NCBI RefSeq assembly: GCF_042683565.1
Contig: NZ_JBHUJW010000043.1
Span: 124,001 to 188,000, forward strand
Length of the DNA stretch: 64,000 bases
DNA from: Brevibacillus sp042683565
GTDB taxonomy: Bacteria; Bacillota; Bacilli; Brevibacillales; Brevibacillaceae
Reading direction: 5' to 3'
Part shown: in pieces, positions 17,194 through 25,221 of the stretch
Layout of the letters: each line of letters begins with the position of its first letter
Numbering within the stretch: position 1 is the first letter of the stretch
Translations under genes and position numbers: made by a program
The notes under the pieces: generated by a model
Database searches by the model: none
What the model saw: only the letters and a program-made list of their open reading frames with translations
Told to the model about the DNA's origin: nothing

Positions 17194-17913
17194 GTGGACC
17201 AAGACTTGCTGGCAAGGTTTCGCGCAAGGCTGCTGGAGCAGAAGAAGGAGCTCGAAGATCGCGTCCAGGACCATTACGGCATGCGAGAGGCGATGACGGC
17301 TTCCTTGCAGGAGTTTGCCATGTACGACAACCATCCCGCTGACATTGGCAGTGAGCTGTTTGAACGGGAGAAAGATTTGGCGCTGGACAGCCTGGACCGG
17401 GAGACGCTGAAGGAAATCGACCAGGCGTTGAAGCGGATGGACGAGGGCACATACGGAGTCTGTACCGTCTGCGGGAAGGAGATTCCCGTGGAACGTCTGG
17501 AGGCTTTGCCGCAAGCCCAGACCTGCAAGGAGCACGCCCCGGCGCCGCACGTCAACGAGTCGCGCCCGATTGAGGAAGAATTTATGCAGCCTCCGTTCGG
17601 GCGAACATCGCTGGACGAGAAAGAAGGGCAAAACGGATTCGACGGCGAGGACGCCTGGCAGATTGTCGAGGCGTGGGGCACCTCCAGCACGCCTTTTTCC
17701 TACGCGGACAATGACAAGACCGACTACAAGGAAATGTATGTGGAAAGTGACGAGCCAGACGGCTTTATCGAGGAAGTGGAAGAAATCGGCTACACCGGCA
17801 TCGACGGGTATCACGGCCGGGACAGCGTCCACTTCATGCGCAGCGGTACTTACGAGGAATACATGCGCAAGGGCGAAGGAAAAGGCTACTATCTCAACTA
17901 CGATGACTACTAA
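17194..17913 (+). CDS. yteA: DksA/TraR-type zinc-finger protein, YteA family
   Basis: 239 residues. An N-terminal helical hairpin (DQDLLARFRARLLEQKKELEDRV) is followed by the DksA-like zinc finger (GTYGVCTVCGKEIPVERLEALPQAQTCKEH; Cys-X2-Cys ... Cys-X2-His) and an acidic C-terminal extension ending KGYYLNYDDY. YteA proteins are annotated as sporulation-associated and their function is not established. The GTG at 17194 sits about 8 bases after AAAGGTGG; GTG codons at 17182 and 17185 are alternatives. A CATACTAC box at 17152 upstream could be part of a sporulation promoter, but no convincing -35 is visible. It stands alone between ileS and an enolase-superfamily gene. Confidence 0.8.
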   Translation: MDQDLLARFRARLLEQKKELEDRVQDHYGMREAMTASLQEFAMYDNHPADIGSELFEREKDLALDSLDRETLKEIDQALKRMDEGTYGVCTVCGKEIPVERLEALPQAQTCKEHAPAPHVNESRPIEEEFMQPPFGRTSLDEKEGQNGFDGEDAWQIVEAWGTSSTPFSYADNDKTDYKEMYVESDEPDGFIEEVEEIGYTGIDGYHGRDSVHFMRSGTYEEYMRKGEGKGYYLNYDDY

Positions 17914-17973
17914 AAAGAACGGGCGGGTCGGGAAGGGCGCGACGATCTGATGTAGCGGGGGGATCAGCCGACT

Positions 17974-19092
17974 ATGCAAATCGAACGTGTGGAAACATAC
18001 CCGCTGTTGTACCGCCTCCCGCAAGCATACGGCGATGCAAATGGCTACAAGCGCTACCGCACCTCCTATCTGATTCGCCTGATCACGCGGTCGGGAATCG
18101 ATGGCTGGGGGGAAATTATCGATTGGCTGCCGACGCTGCATCGCGGCTTTCAGGAGCGAATCATTCCGTTCTTGCTCGGGAAGCTGGCGACAGACAGGCT
18201 GACCATCACGGACGTCATCAGCAAGTGGCATCAGCGGTCGGCAGCGGGAGTGAGCATCGCGCTGACAGAAATCGTCGCCAAGCGCGCAGGGTTGTCTGTA
18301 TGTGAGCTGTGGGGCGGGAAGTTCCACCGGCAGATTCCGGTATACGCTTCCTTTCAATCGTACCGGGAACAGGGTGACTGGGCAGAAAGCTCCATCCGGT
18401 TTGTAACCGAGCAAATCCGCGCCGGACACAAGCGGGTAAAAGTAAAAATCGGCGGCCGCTCCATCGCAGAGGATCAGGCGCACATCGACCGGCTGATGCA
18501 ATCGCTGCCGCCCGACGTACTGGTCGCCCTCGACGCCAATCAGAGCTACGACCTGGCGCATGCCCGACTTTGGGAGCGGATCTTCTGGCGCTACACGAAC
18601 TGGATGTGGCTGGAGGAGCCGATGCCGCTCGAGCGCACACAAGAGTACGTCAAGCTTAGGGCGGCGCTGTCGGTGCCGCTCGCTGGCGGAGAAAATCTGG
18701 TGAGCTGCGCACAGTTTTTGCCTCTGTACCAGGCGGGGGCCCTCGACATCGCCCAGCCTGATTTGCAGCACACACACGGTATCGACTCGTACCGGACCCA
18801 TCTGCAAATGGCTCGTCAATTCGGTTACCGCATCTCCCCTCATTCCTTTGACGGCGGGCTGTCCCGGTTGTACACCCTGTTTGCGCAGGCTTGTCTGCCG
18901 GCATGGTCCAAAATGGATGCCGACCCGATCGAGCCGGTAGAGTGGGATGTGATGGAAAACCCTTTCTCACAGCTGTTTCCGTTGCAGCCCGTGAACGGAG
19001 CGGTCACGATCCCGGAAGGAGCGGGGATCGGGATCGAGCCGGACTGGGAGCTGATTCACGCGATGCGCTGGGATGGCAGTGTGTACGCATGA
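17974..19092 (+). CDS. enolase-superfamily enzyme (mandelate racemase / muconate lactonizing type)
   Basis: 372 residues with both superfamily domains: the N-terminal capping domain (about 1-125) and the C-terminal barrel. The catalytic lysines are in KRVKVKIGG, metal ligands in ALDANQSYD, WLEEPMP and AGGENLV, and a His at the barrel end in ISPHSFDGG. This set matches the mandelate racemase/MLE subgroups, which abstract a proton alpha to a carboxylate. The substrate cannot be read from sequence: dipeptide epimerase, o-succinylbenzoate synthase/N-acylamino-acid racemase or sugar-acid dehydratase are all possible. It lies 15 bases before an MFS transporter gene, so they are likely co-transcribed. 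Confidence 0.85.
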   Translation: MQIERVETYPLLYRLPQAYGDANGYKRYRTSYLIRLITRSGIDGWGEIIDWLPTLHRGFQERIIPFLLGKLATDRLTITDVISKWHQRSAAGVSIALTEIVAKRAGLSVCELWGGKFHRQIPVYASFQSYREQGDWAESSIRFVTEQIRAGHKRVKVKIGGRSIAEDQAHIDRLMQSLPPDVLVALDANQSYDLAHARLWERIFWRYTNWMWLEEPMPLERTQEYVKLRAALSVPLAGGENLVSCAQFLPLYQAGALDIAQPDLQHTHGIDSYRTHLQMARQFGYRISPHSFDGGLSRLYTLFAQACLPAWSKMDADPIEPVEWDVMENPFSQLFPLQPVNGAVTIPEGAGIGIEPDWELIHAMRWDGSVYA

Positions 19093-19107
19093 AAGAAGGA
19101 GTGTCAT

Positions 19108-20496
19108 ATGGCGCAACATACAAAAAACTTGATTGGCTTGACAGGTATTCCGCTCGTCATGGTGCTGGGCAACTCCATGCTGATTCCCGTCTTGCCGACG
19201 ATGAAAGCCAAAATGGACCTCACTTCGCTCCAGACCAGCCTGCTCATTACGGCTTTTTCGATTGCGGCAGGTCTCGTCATTCCGCTCGCCGGATATTTGT
19301 CGGACCGGTTCGGACGGAAAATCATCATTCTTCTCTCGCTCATCGTCTACGGGCTGGGGGGACTGTTGGCAGGTTTGGCAGCCTTGTGGTGGGACAAGCC
19401 GTATTCCATTATTATGATCGGTCGTGTCCTGCAAGGGATCGGCGCAGCGGGAACCGCGCCGATCGCCATGGCTTTGGCGGGGGATTTGTTTCAAGGTGCA
19501 TCGGAGAGCAAGGCATTGGGGCTGATGGAGACGTCGAACGGTCTGGGAAAAGTGCTTAGCCCGATTTTTGGTTCCTTGCTGGCTTTGATCTCGTGGTACA
19601 TGGTGTTTTTGGCGTTTCCAGTCATTTGCGGCGTTGTTCTGCTGCTGTTTTTGTTCCTGACGAAGGAAAACCAGCAGGAGAGACAGCCGATGCCGGTCAA
19701 GCAGTATTTGCACGCCATCGGTCAGGTGTTCAAACAGCACGGGAAGTGGCTCGTTCCGGCGTTCTTTATCGGGAGCATCTGCCTGTTTACGCTGTTTGGC
19801 GTACTGTTCTACCTGTCTGATCTGCTGGAGGAGAAGTATAAAATTGACGGCGTCATCAAAGGGGGATTTCTGGCGATCCCGCTTCTGGTCATGAGCATTG
19901 CCGCCTACCTGACCGGCCTGATTATCAAAAAGAAGCTCGGTCTCATGCGCTGGTTCGTCATCGTCGGGATGTTCATGCTGTCGGCATCCTATGTACTCGC
20001 CAGCTTCGTGAAGGGGGCGTACGTGCTCATCGGAATTCTCGTGCTCGGCAGCATCGGGACCGGGATGATCTTGCCGTGCTTAAACAGCATGATCGTCGGA
20101 GCGGTGGAGAAGGCAGAGCGCGGGATGATTACTTCGCTGTACAGCGGCGTCCGCTTTATTGGCGTAGCTGTCGGTCCCCCGATCTTCACCTGGCTGCTCG
20201 GCATTTCGCGGACGGTGATGTTTACCTCCATCGCAGGCTTGTCCCTTGTCTTTGGCGTGCTCGCGATCTTTTTCCTGAAGCCGAAGCAGGCACAGCAGCA
20301 GGTTCAGGGAGCGGGAGAGGCGGACGCGCAGGCGAAGGAGAGAAAGGCGTGGAGGCAGGTGTCGGAGCTGCTGGGAATCGAGCCCCAGACGCCGGAAGAA
20401 AAGCGCAGAGAAGCTGCGGTAAGGAAGTTCGGCTTCGATCCGAACGAACTCATCAAGCGAATCCTGTCCGGACGAAAAGAGAAGGAAAAAAATTAA
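19108..20496 (+). CDS. MFS transporter
   Basis: 462-residue major facilitator with about 12 membrane segments. Motif A is present between helices 2 and 3 (GYLSDRFGRKIIIL) and the motif B/C-like region GRVLQGIGAAGTAPIAMALAGD in helices 4-5 resembles drug:H+ antiporters. The C-terminal ~75 residues are a charged cytoplasmic tail (QAQQQVQGAGEADAQAKERK ... LSGRKEKEKN), unusual for the family. The preceding enolase-superfamily gene suggests a small-molecule substrate, but export of drugs or metabolites cannot be distinguished from sequence. Confidence 0.85.
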   Translation: MAQHTKNLIGLTGIPLVMVLGNSMLIPVLPTMKAKMDLTSLQTSLLITAFSIAAGLVIPLAGYLSDRFGRKIIILLSLIVYGLGGLLAGLAALWWDKPYSIIMIGRVLQGIGAAGTAPIAMALAGDLFQGASESKALGLMETSNGLGKVLSPIFGSLLALISWYMVFLAFPVICGVVLLLFLFLTKENQQERQPMPVKQYLHAIGQVFKQHGKWLVPAFFIGSICLFTLFGVLFYLSDLLEEKYKIDGVIKGGFLAIPLLVMSIAAYLTGLIIKKKLGLMRWFVIVGMFMLSASYVLASFVKGAYVLIGILVLGSIGTGMILPCLNSMIVGAVEKAERGMITSLYSGVRFIGVAVGPPIFTWLLGISRTVMFTSIAGLSLVFGVLAIFFLKPKQAQQQVQGAGEADAQAKERKAWRQVSELLGIEPQTPEEKRREAAVRKFGFDPNELIKRILSGRKEKEKN

Positions 20497-20564
20497 CAGG
20501 CATCGCCCTGTCTGCCCCAGGCCCCCTGGAAAAGGGGCGGGCGGACTTTAGGAGATGCCTGTTT
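20495..20564. terminator. long inverted repeat between convergent genes, likely bidirectional terminator
   Basis: AACAGGCATC (20495-20504) pairs with GATGCCTGTT (20554-20563) around a GC-rich interior containing CCCC/GGGG arms. It fills the 77 bases between the MFS stop and the stop of the reverse-strand Nudix gene. Confidence 0.6.
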
Positions 20565-20573
20565 GCTGTCGTG

Positions 20574-21047
20574 CTACGGACAGGCGAATGGATGTGCCTT
20601 GGCCCGGGCGAGCGCCAGCGGATAGACGTCGTCGTAGAGCAAACTGGAAAACAGCGGATTTCCTTTTACATGATCGGGATAGTCTGCAAAAGGAACAGTC
20701 TCTACCACGTCGCTGCCCACAGGAGTCTTGGCATATGTGCGGACGCGGGCTACGTAAATATCTTTGTGCATGGTTTGGTCAATTGTATATTGGCCGATGC
20801 GCTCGATGCCTTCGAGGATGGCCCCCGTCTCTTCGTACGCCTCGCGGACAGCGGCGGCCAGGCTGCTCTCGCCGGCTTCGACTTTTCCCCCCGGCAATTC
20901 GATGCCACGGGTACGATGGCGGGTAAACAGCAGCTTGCCCTGCCAAAACGGAAAAATCAGGACATGGCGCGCCTCGTGTTGACAATACGTGTGCGGATCA
21001 AAAGTCAACTCGACGAGCAAGCCAGAGTTATCGTAAAAAACGTGCAT
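20574..21047 (-). CDS. ytkD: Nudix hydrolase, YtkD-like
   Basis: 157 residues with a complete Nudix box GGKVEAGESSLAAAVREAYEETGA (GX5EX7REUXEEXGU), so it should be a Mg2+-dependent pyrophosphohydrolase. The overall pattern (RHVLIFPFWQGKLLFTRH, RGIELPGGKVE, YPLAL near the C-terminus) resembles B. subtilis YtkD, a nucleoside triphosphatase active on oxidised purines and able to act as an RNA pyrophosphohydrolase. It follows an FAD oxidoreductase gene by 16 bases on the same strand. The assignment to YtkD rather than another Nudix subfamily is moderate. Confidence 0.82.
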   Translation of the reverse strand: MHVFYDNSGLLVELTFDPHTYCQHEARHVLIFPFWQGKLLFTRHRTRGIELPGGKVEAGESSLAAAVREAYEETGAILEGIERIGQYTIDQTMHKDIYVARVRTYAKTPVGSDVVETVPFADYPDHVKGNPLFSSLLYDDVYPLALARAKAHPFACP

Positions 21048-21063
21048 GACCTGCTCTCCTTTG

Positions 21064-21987
21064 CTAGCTCGATTCGTCTTGCTGGATTTGCAGCGAGATG
21101 TGCTTCACGGCTTTCATCGCTTGCCCGGCAGCGAGCGACAGGCTGGCGTAGGAAGCGCCGTTGCTGACGTCACCCAGGGCGTAGACCCAGTCGCAGCAGG
21201 TACGCTGGCATTCATCGGTCTTGAGATAGGCGTCTCCAAATGTCGTCAGCATCGGAAAATCGGCGCTGTTGCCATGGACGCCGATGCGCGGCAAAATCCA
21301 GTCGACGACGATTTCCGCAGGCTGTGCAGCATGACGGGAGCGCAGCTTGAGGGCGATTTTGCCGTTCCTTGGCTCGTACGTCTCGATTTCCGTCTCCCAA
21401 AAGACGCGCAAATGGGGAAACTCCTCCAGACGCCGGGTCCACTCCGGGCGGGCACGCAGATGATCGCTGCGGATGAGAAGATCGACGCGGTTCGCAAATC
21501 GGCCAAGATTAAAAGCGCTTTCCAATGCGCGGTCACCACCTCCGACGATGGCGATGTCCTGGCCTGCTACGGAGGACGCGTGTGCAGTGGTGGAAAACTC
21601 GGCAGTCAAGACGCGCGGGCACCCTTGCAGCGAGGGAATGACGTTCGGGCTTACCCCGGTCGCTACAATCAAAAATTGCGCATGGTAGGCGGCTTTCGTG
21701 GTCGTTACGATTTGCGCGTGAGAATCGATGGAGACAACCGCTTCTCCCAGCCTTGGCTGCAAGTCGCGGATTGCCGGATGAAGCACCAATTCCCCCAACA
21801 AATCAGCCCCATTGGAATAGACGCGGGGAGGAAAGTCCACGATTTCATTGCGGATTTGCAGCAGCTGCCCACCGAGTTGTTCTGTCTTTTCCACAAGCAG
21901 ACAAGATAATCCCAATCGTTGGCACCAAATAGCCGCGGACAGTCCGCCGATGCCGCCACCGGCGATCAGCACCTGTACGTGTTCCAC
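21064..21987 (-). CDS. FAD/NAD(P)-dependent oxidoreductase, thioredoxin-reductase-like fold
   Basis: 307 residues from a GTG (21987) preceded by GGGGGGACTGGGA. FAD-binding GGGIGGLSAAIWCQRLGLS at the N-terminus, ATG motif (LIVATGVSPN), a second nucleotide-binding GGGDRALESAFNLGR, and the C-terminal FAD motif VYALGDVSNGASYASLSLAAGQAMKA. The fold is that of the thioredoxin reductase / ferredoxin-NADP reductase (YumC, Ycg-type) group. The redox CxxC of thioredoxin reductase is not in its usual place, so ferredoxin/flavodoxin reductase or another partner is more likely. First gene of a two-gene minus-strand operon. Confidence 0.83.
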   Translation of the reverse strand: MEHVQVLIAGGGIGGLSAAIWCQRLGLSCLLVEKTEQLGGQLLQIRNEIVDFPPRVYSNGADLLGELVLHPAIRDLQPRLGEAVVSIDSHAQIVTTTKAAYHAQFLIVATGVSPNVIPSLQGCPRVLTAEFSTTAHASSVAGQDIAIVGGGDRALESAFNLGRFANRVDLLIRSDHLRARPEWTRRLEEFPHLRVFWETEIETYEPRNGKIALKLRSRHAAQPAEIVVDWILPRIGVHGNSADFPMLTTFGDAYLKTDECQRTCCDWVYALGDVSNGASYASLSLAAGQAMKAVKHISLQIQQDESS

Positions 21988-22125
21988 TCCCAGTCCCCCC
22001 CGATTCTCGTTAACTTTCCTGTACAACACCCAGTTTTAGACTACCTGTTTCGTATGCAGAGTGCAAGGATGTACCACAACCGAACGGGCTGATGCCCCTC
22101 TGTTCTACAATTATTCGGCAGATTG

Positions 22126-22134
22126 TGGTAAAAT
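22126..22134 (+). promoter_or_regulatory. possible extended -10 promoter for the LCP gene
   Basis: TGGTAAAAT, a TGnTAnAAT-type extended -10, lies 76 bases before the likely start. No good -35 is visible at 16-18 bases. Confidence 0.35.
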
Positions 22135-22210
22135 GGGACATGATTTTCAAAATGTTAGGAATCTTATCGCGGCAGCTTGCCAATCTCATGAGAAAAAGGA
22201 GTGGATGTAC

Positions 22211-23590
22211 GTGCCTGCAAGAATGGGAAAACCGCAAACTCCTGCAAGCCAGGCGAGCAAAAAGAAGCGGCGCGGCAGGGGCAGCAAAAAACTGTATGTG
22301 CTTCTGGCCAGTTGTCTGTTTTTCTGCCTGTTGGCTGCCGGTGCCGGTTACGCACTTAGCCAGCTGAACCAGACGCTGGATATCGTGACGGAAGACCCGT
22401 ACAAGCTCCCCGATCAACCAAAAGTCGAACAGCCGTATGAGAAAAAGAAATCGCTTTCTTTTGTCATCGTGGGTTTGGATACGCGAAAAAATATCGGCAT
22501 GCTCAACACGGACGTCCTGGTGGTGGCCGTGGCGAATCCGGTGACGCAAAAGCTGACGATGCTCTCCCTGCCAAGGGACACGCGGGTGGAAATACCCGGC
22601 TATCCGGGCTATCACAAAATCAATGAAGTGTTCGCCCTCGGGGAGGAAATCAGGAAACGGGCGGAGAGCAAGGGAGAGACCGTGACGGAAAACGGAATGA
22701 CCTTGCTGAAGAAAACGTTGGAGCACATGCTGGGGGTATCGGTCGGCCACTACGTCCAGCTTGATTTTGAAGGCTTTACGGCCGTGATCGACAAGCTCGG
22801 GGGCGTGAAGGTGGACGTGGACAAAGACCTTGTTTACGAGCTGCCGCAGGGAGGAGTCTACCGCAGCTTGAAAAAAGGGACGCAGGTGTTAAACGGAGAG
22901 CAGGCGCTTGGCTTTGTCCGCCATCGTCTGGACAAGCGGGGCGCCGCCTACAATTCCAGCGACTTCGACCGCAACCGGCGCCAGCAGCAGGTGATCAAGG
23001 CGGTAGCGGACAAGGTCGCTTCCATAGACGGGATCGCCAGTCTGACAGACGTGCTGGAAACGGTTGGCAAGCATATCCGCACCGATCTGTCCAAGGATCA
23101 GATTACCGGGCTGGCGATGGATTTCGGCACGATTTCCTCGGAAAATATGGTCTCGCTCGACAACGGAGCCGTGTGGAGCTCGCCCTATTCGCTCTGGCCC
23201 CGGGAAAAGATGGAGGCGATACGGACGAGCCTGCAGGCGGAAATGGGCGCAGAGGGGACGAAAAGCTCCGGGGAGCTCAGTGATGCGGCCATCTACGAGG
23301 TAGCTAAGGCGGACATGAAAACACAGACAAAGCCGGTGGCGAGCACTCCCGTAAGGCAGCCGCAAAAGAGCAGCCAACCTCAAAAGCCGGCGGCGTCAGA
23401 CAAGTCGAATCAGACGCCAGCGAAGCCGCAGAATCCTGACAATGAGACGAAACCGCCGGAAACGGCCAATCCGGACAACGGGTCAGATGGCCAGGAGGAG
23501 CAGCCGTATTCTCCGGACATGCCGCCGCCAGACATTTTGGCTCCGCCCGCGCCTGTCGAGAATGGCGAGACTGTGCAAAGCGGTGCCTAG
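22211..23590 (+). CDS. LytR-CpsA-Psr (LCP) family cell-wall glycopolymer ligase
   Basis: LCP enzymes transfer lipid-linked glycopolymers (teichoic acids, capsule) to peptidoglycan outside the cell. 459 residues: basic N-terminus, one signal-anchor helix (about residues 26-46), then the extracellular LCP domain with SFVIVGLDTRKN, LSLPRDTRVEIPGYPGYHKINE, GHYVQLDFEGF, GGVKVDV and the Arg-rich FVRHRLDKRGAAYNSSDFDR-NRRQQ. The last ~90 residues are low-complexity, Pro/Lys/Gln/Asn rich, probably wall-spanning. GTG 22211 is chosen because AAAGGAG lies 9 bases upstream; ATG 22205 is only 3 bases from it. The specific glycopolymer is unknown. Confidence 0.88.
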   Translation: MPARMGKPQTPASQASKKKRRGRGSKKLYVLLASCLFFCLLAAGAGYALSQLNQTLDIVTEDPYKLPDQPKVEQPYEKKKSLSFVIVGLDTRKNIGMLNTDVLVVAVANPVTQKLTMLSLPRDTRVEIPGYPGYHKINEVFALGEEIRKRAESKGETVTENGMTLLKKTLEHMLGVSVGHYVQLDFEGFTAVIDKLGGVKVDVDKDLVYELPQGGVYRSLKKGTQVLNGEQALGFVRHRLDKRGAAYNSSDFDRNRRQQQVIKAVADKVASIDGIASLTDVLETVGKHIRTDLSKDQITGLAMDFGTISSENMVSLDNGAVWSSPYSLWPREKMEAIRTSLQAEMGAEGTKSSGELSDAAIYEVAKADMKTQTKPVASTPVRQPQKSSQPQKPAASDKSNQTPAKPQNPDNETKPPETANPDNGSDGQEEQPYSPDMPPPDILAPPAPVENGETVQSGA

Positions 23591-23690
23591 CCGGGCGCAC
23601 ATCTGCTAGGCAGTCGTACATATACTGCAGGGAAAACCATCGCTTCACCGGATTCCTGACCGAAACAGGGGGAAGGAGGAAGAAGCCGTC

Positions 23691-24284
23691 GTGAAAAACC
23701 TGCAGGAGACCATGAGAGAGCTGCAAAAAACGTCAGAGAGCCTGGCAAAGCTGAACTTCAACCAGGAGCATCCGTGGCAGGCACTCAGCCAGATGAATCA
23801 GATTCTGGACGCGAATTTCTGGGAGAGCCTGGTGAAACTGACGGGACAGACAGCCTCGCAGGCAACGGCACAAGCCAGTGAGGCCGTAGCGGCGATGCCC
23901 AAGAAGCAAAAAAAGGAGAAAGTCAGGCCGATCGTCATGCCCCGGTCCAGTCCTGAAGCGTTCCCTGTTACGGACATTTACCAAACGGAGCATTTGCTCA
24001 TCGTTTGCTGCGAGCTGCCGGGCTTTGCCCGAGACAGCCTGGAAGTTACGTTGACAGAGCAGCGCACGCTGGAGATCAAGGGCGCGATCAAAAAGCACCC
24101 GTATGCCGCATCCTGTATCCGGCAGGAGCGCGCATTCGGGACGTTCAGCAGGCAAATCGAGCTGCCGGTGTCGGTTAGTGCGAAAGGGATGAAGGCGCAG
24201 TACCAGGATGGGCTGCTGGAGCTGTATTTGCCAAGAGACGGTTCGCCGCGCGAGAGAAAGACAACATTTCGTGCCAATTTGTAG
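23691..24284 (+). CDS. Hsp20/alpha-crystallin family protein
   Basis: 197 residues from a GTG preceded by GGGGGAAGGAGGAAG. The C-terminal ~100 residues are an alpha-crystallin domain (FPVTDIYQTEHLLIVCCELPGF, LEIKGAIKKH, ERAFGTFSRQIELPVSV, MKAQYQDGLLELYLPR); the first 90 residues are a Gln/Ala-rich extension not typical of classical sHsps. In Bacillus some Hsp20 proteins (for example CotM) are spore-coat components. This gene converges on the gerP operon, so a coat role is plausible but unproven. CATATACT at about 23618 resembles a sigma-E/K -10 without a clear -35. Confidence 0.8.
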   Translation: MKNLQETMRELQKTSESLAKLNFNQEHPWQALSQMNQILDANFWESLVKLTGQTASQATAQASEAVAAMPKKQKKEKVRPIVMPRSSPEAFPVTDIYQTEHLLIVCCELPGFARDSLEVTLTEQRTLEIKGAIKKHPYAASCIRQERAFGTFSRQIELPVSVSAKGMKAQYQDGLLELYLPRDGSPRERKTTFRANL

Positions 24285-24312
24285 GGAGGAGGCGCAGCGG
24301 CCTTCTCCTTTT
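24284..24312 (+). terminator. terminator after the Hsp20 gene
   Basis: GGGAGGAGGC and GCCTTCTCC pair around a short loop and end in TTTT; it begins at the stop codon. Confidence 0.6.
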
Positions 24313-24353
24313 GTCTGTTCGCCTTGTCTGTTCCCCGACGGGCCGGTCCTGCC

Positions 24354-24392
24354 AAAAATAAAAACAGCGTTAATGAATATCCATTAACACTG
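24354..24392 (-). terminator. terminator after gerPF
   Basis: On the minus strand CAGTGTTAATG pairs with CATTAACGCTG (one mismatch) and is followed by TTTTTATTTTT. It starts 4 bases past the gerPF stop and closes the gerP operon. Confidence 0.85.
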
Positions 24393-24395
24393 CCT

Positions 24396-24611
24396 TTACA
24401 CATTACCGACGAGCGGCTGATCCACCACACTCGGATCGAGCGTGTTTGTGGCGCTGGCACCGTTGACGGTGTTGACGAGGTTGCCGGTGTTGCCGCCGCC
24501 TGATCCGGAGAATGTCTTGGAAGCGGATTTTGGAGATATGTTGAGGGTGTCTCCAAAATTGACCGTTCCGGAGTTGCTGTTGATGTTGACTGCTCCTATG
24601 ATTGAAGGCAA
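24396..24611 (-). CDS. gerPF: spore germination protein GerPF
   Basis: 71 residues beginning MPSIIGAVNINSNSGTVNFGD and containing NISPKSASKTFSGSGGGNTG and VNTVNGASATNTLDPSVVDQ, the GerPA/GerPF family pattern. The C-terminal NGxSATNT.D..V.DQ motif fits GerPF rather than GerPA. GerP proteins act in the spore coat and are needed for germinants to pass through to the inner-membrane receptors. Last gene of a complete gerPABCDEF operon. Confidence 0.9.
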   Translation of the reverse strand: MPSIIGAVNINSNSGTVNFGDTLNISPKSASKTFSGSGGGNTGNLVNTVNGASATNTLDPSVVDQPLVGNV

Positions 24612-24645
24612 CGATATCTCCTCCCTTCACATCCGGCATGTCGTA

Positions 24646-25020
24646 CTAGCGTTCGTCGCGGACGAGGTGCCGGATATTTTTGACCCGGGTTTCCAGTTCC
24701 ATACACTCGCTCGAGCCGATGTGAATGACGGATGAAGCGGCTGCAAAGGAGACCGTTACCTTGTCGACCCGAATCGCATTGCTTTCGTGGAACGTAGTGA
24801 TCGTGAGAGGCTCCTCGTCGCAGGGGAGAGGGAGCGGCACGGAAAAGGCGGTATAGTCTTGGTACAAAAATTCATTTTCATGAAAAATAGCTTTATCACG
24901 TTGAACGGCGAGAATGTTGGAGACAGCGTCGATTTTTTCGGAATCGCCAATCTCGATGACGGATGAGGTGTCCAGCGCAATATTGCTAAACGAATGGACG
25001 TGACTGGTTCTGCTGTGCAT
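24646..25020 (-). CDS. gerPE: spore germination protein GerPE
   Basis: 124 residues (MHSRTSHVHSFSNIALDTSS ... IEIGDSEKIDAVSNILAVQR ... HIGSSECMELETRVKNIRHL). The two SSVIxIGDS/SSE repeats are typical of GerPE. The start has a clear AAAGGAGG upstream on the minus strand. It lies between gerPD and gerPF with 12- and 34-base gaps. Confidence 0.87.
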   Translation of the reverse strand: MHSRTSHVHSFSNIALDTSSVIEIGDSEKIDAVSNILAVQRDKAIFHENEFLYQDYTAFSVPLPLPCDEEPLTITTFHESNAIRVDKVTVSFAAASSVIHIGSSECMELETRVKNIRHLVRDER

Positions 25021-25032
25021 AGCCAGCCTCCT

Positions 25033-25221
25033 TTACGGTGTCGCTTCAGGTGTCTTTGCAGTTTGTTCGACGCCTACGATGTACGTCTCGGGCGGCGTCT
25101 CGTCGATGGAGGTGAGAATGACCGAGCGACAGTCGCCGATAAACAGGGAGGCGGCGGAAGTCAAATTGACAATGTTGACAGAGCCGACGTGCAATTCACC
25201 ATTGATCACCTTATAGATCAT
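25033..25221 (-). CDS. gerPD: spore germination protein GerPD
   Basis: 62 residues from the ATG at 25221 (MIYKVINGELHVGSVNIVN); a TTG at 25233 is an alternative but directly abuts the GGGGGGA Shine-Dalgarno. The family pattern V.NgxLxVGSV.I..L..AaSlfIGD...V.L.S..DTPPEtyiVG is clear. A GerPD-like paralogue lies at 26525-26713 on the other strand. It overlaps the end of gerPC by 11 bases. Confidence 0.87.
   Translation of the reverse strand: MIYKVINGELHVGSVNIVNLTSAASLFIGDCRSVILTSIDETPPETYIVGVEQTAKTPEATP

Noticed and set aside
21064..21987. Thioredoxin reductase (trxB)
   Set aside because: The FAD and NADP motifs fit the fold, but the redox-active CxxC between the two nucleotide sites is absent; the cysteines near the C-terminus are in the wrong place.
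23591..23690. Sporulation promoter before the Hsp20 gene
   Set aside because: CATATACT resembles a sigma-E/K -10, but no acceptable -35 lies at 13-17 bases, so it is not listed as a feature.
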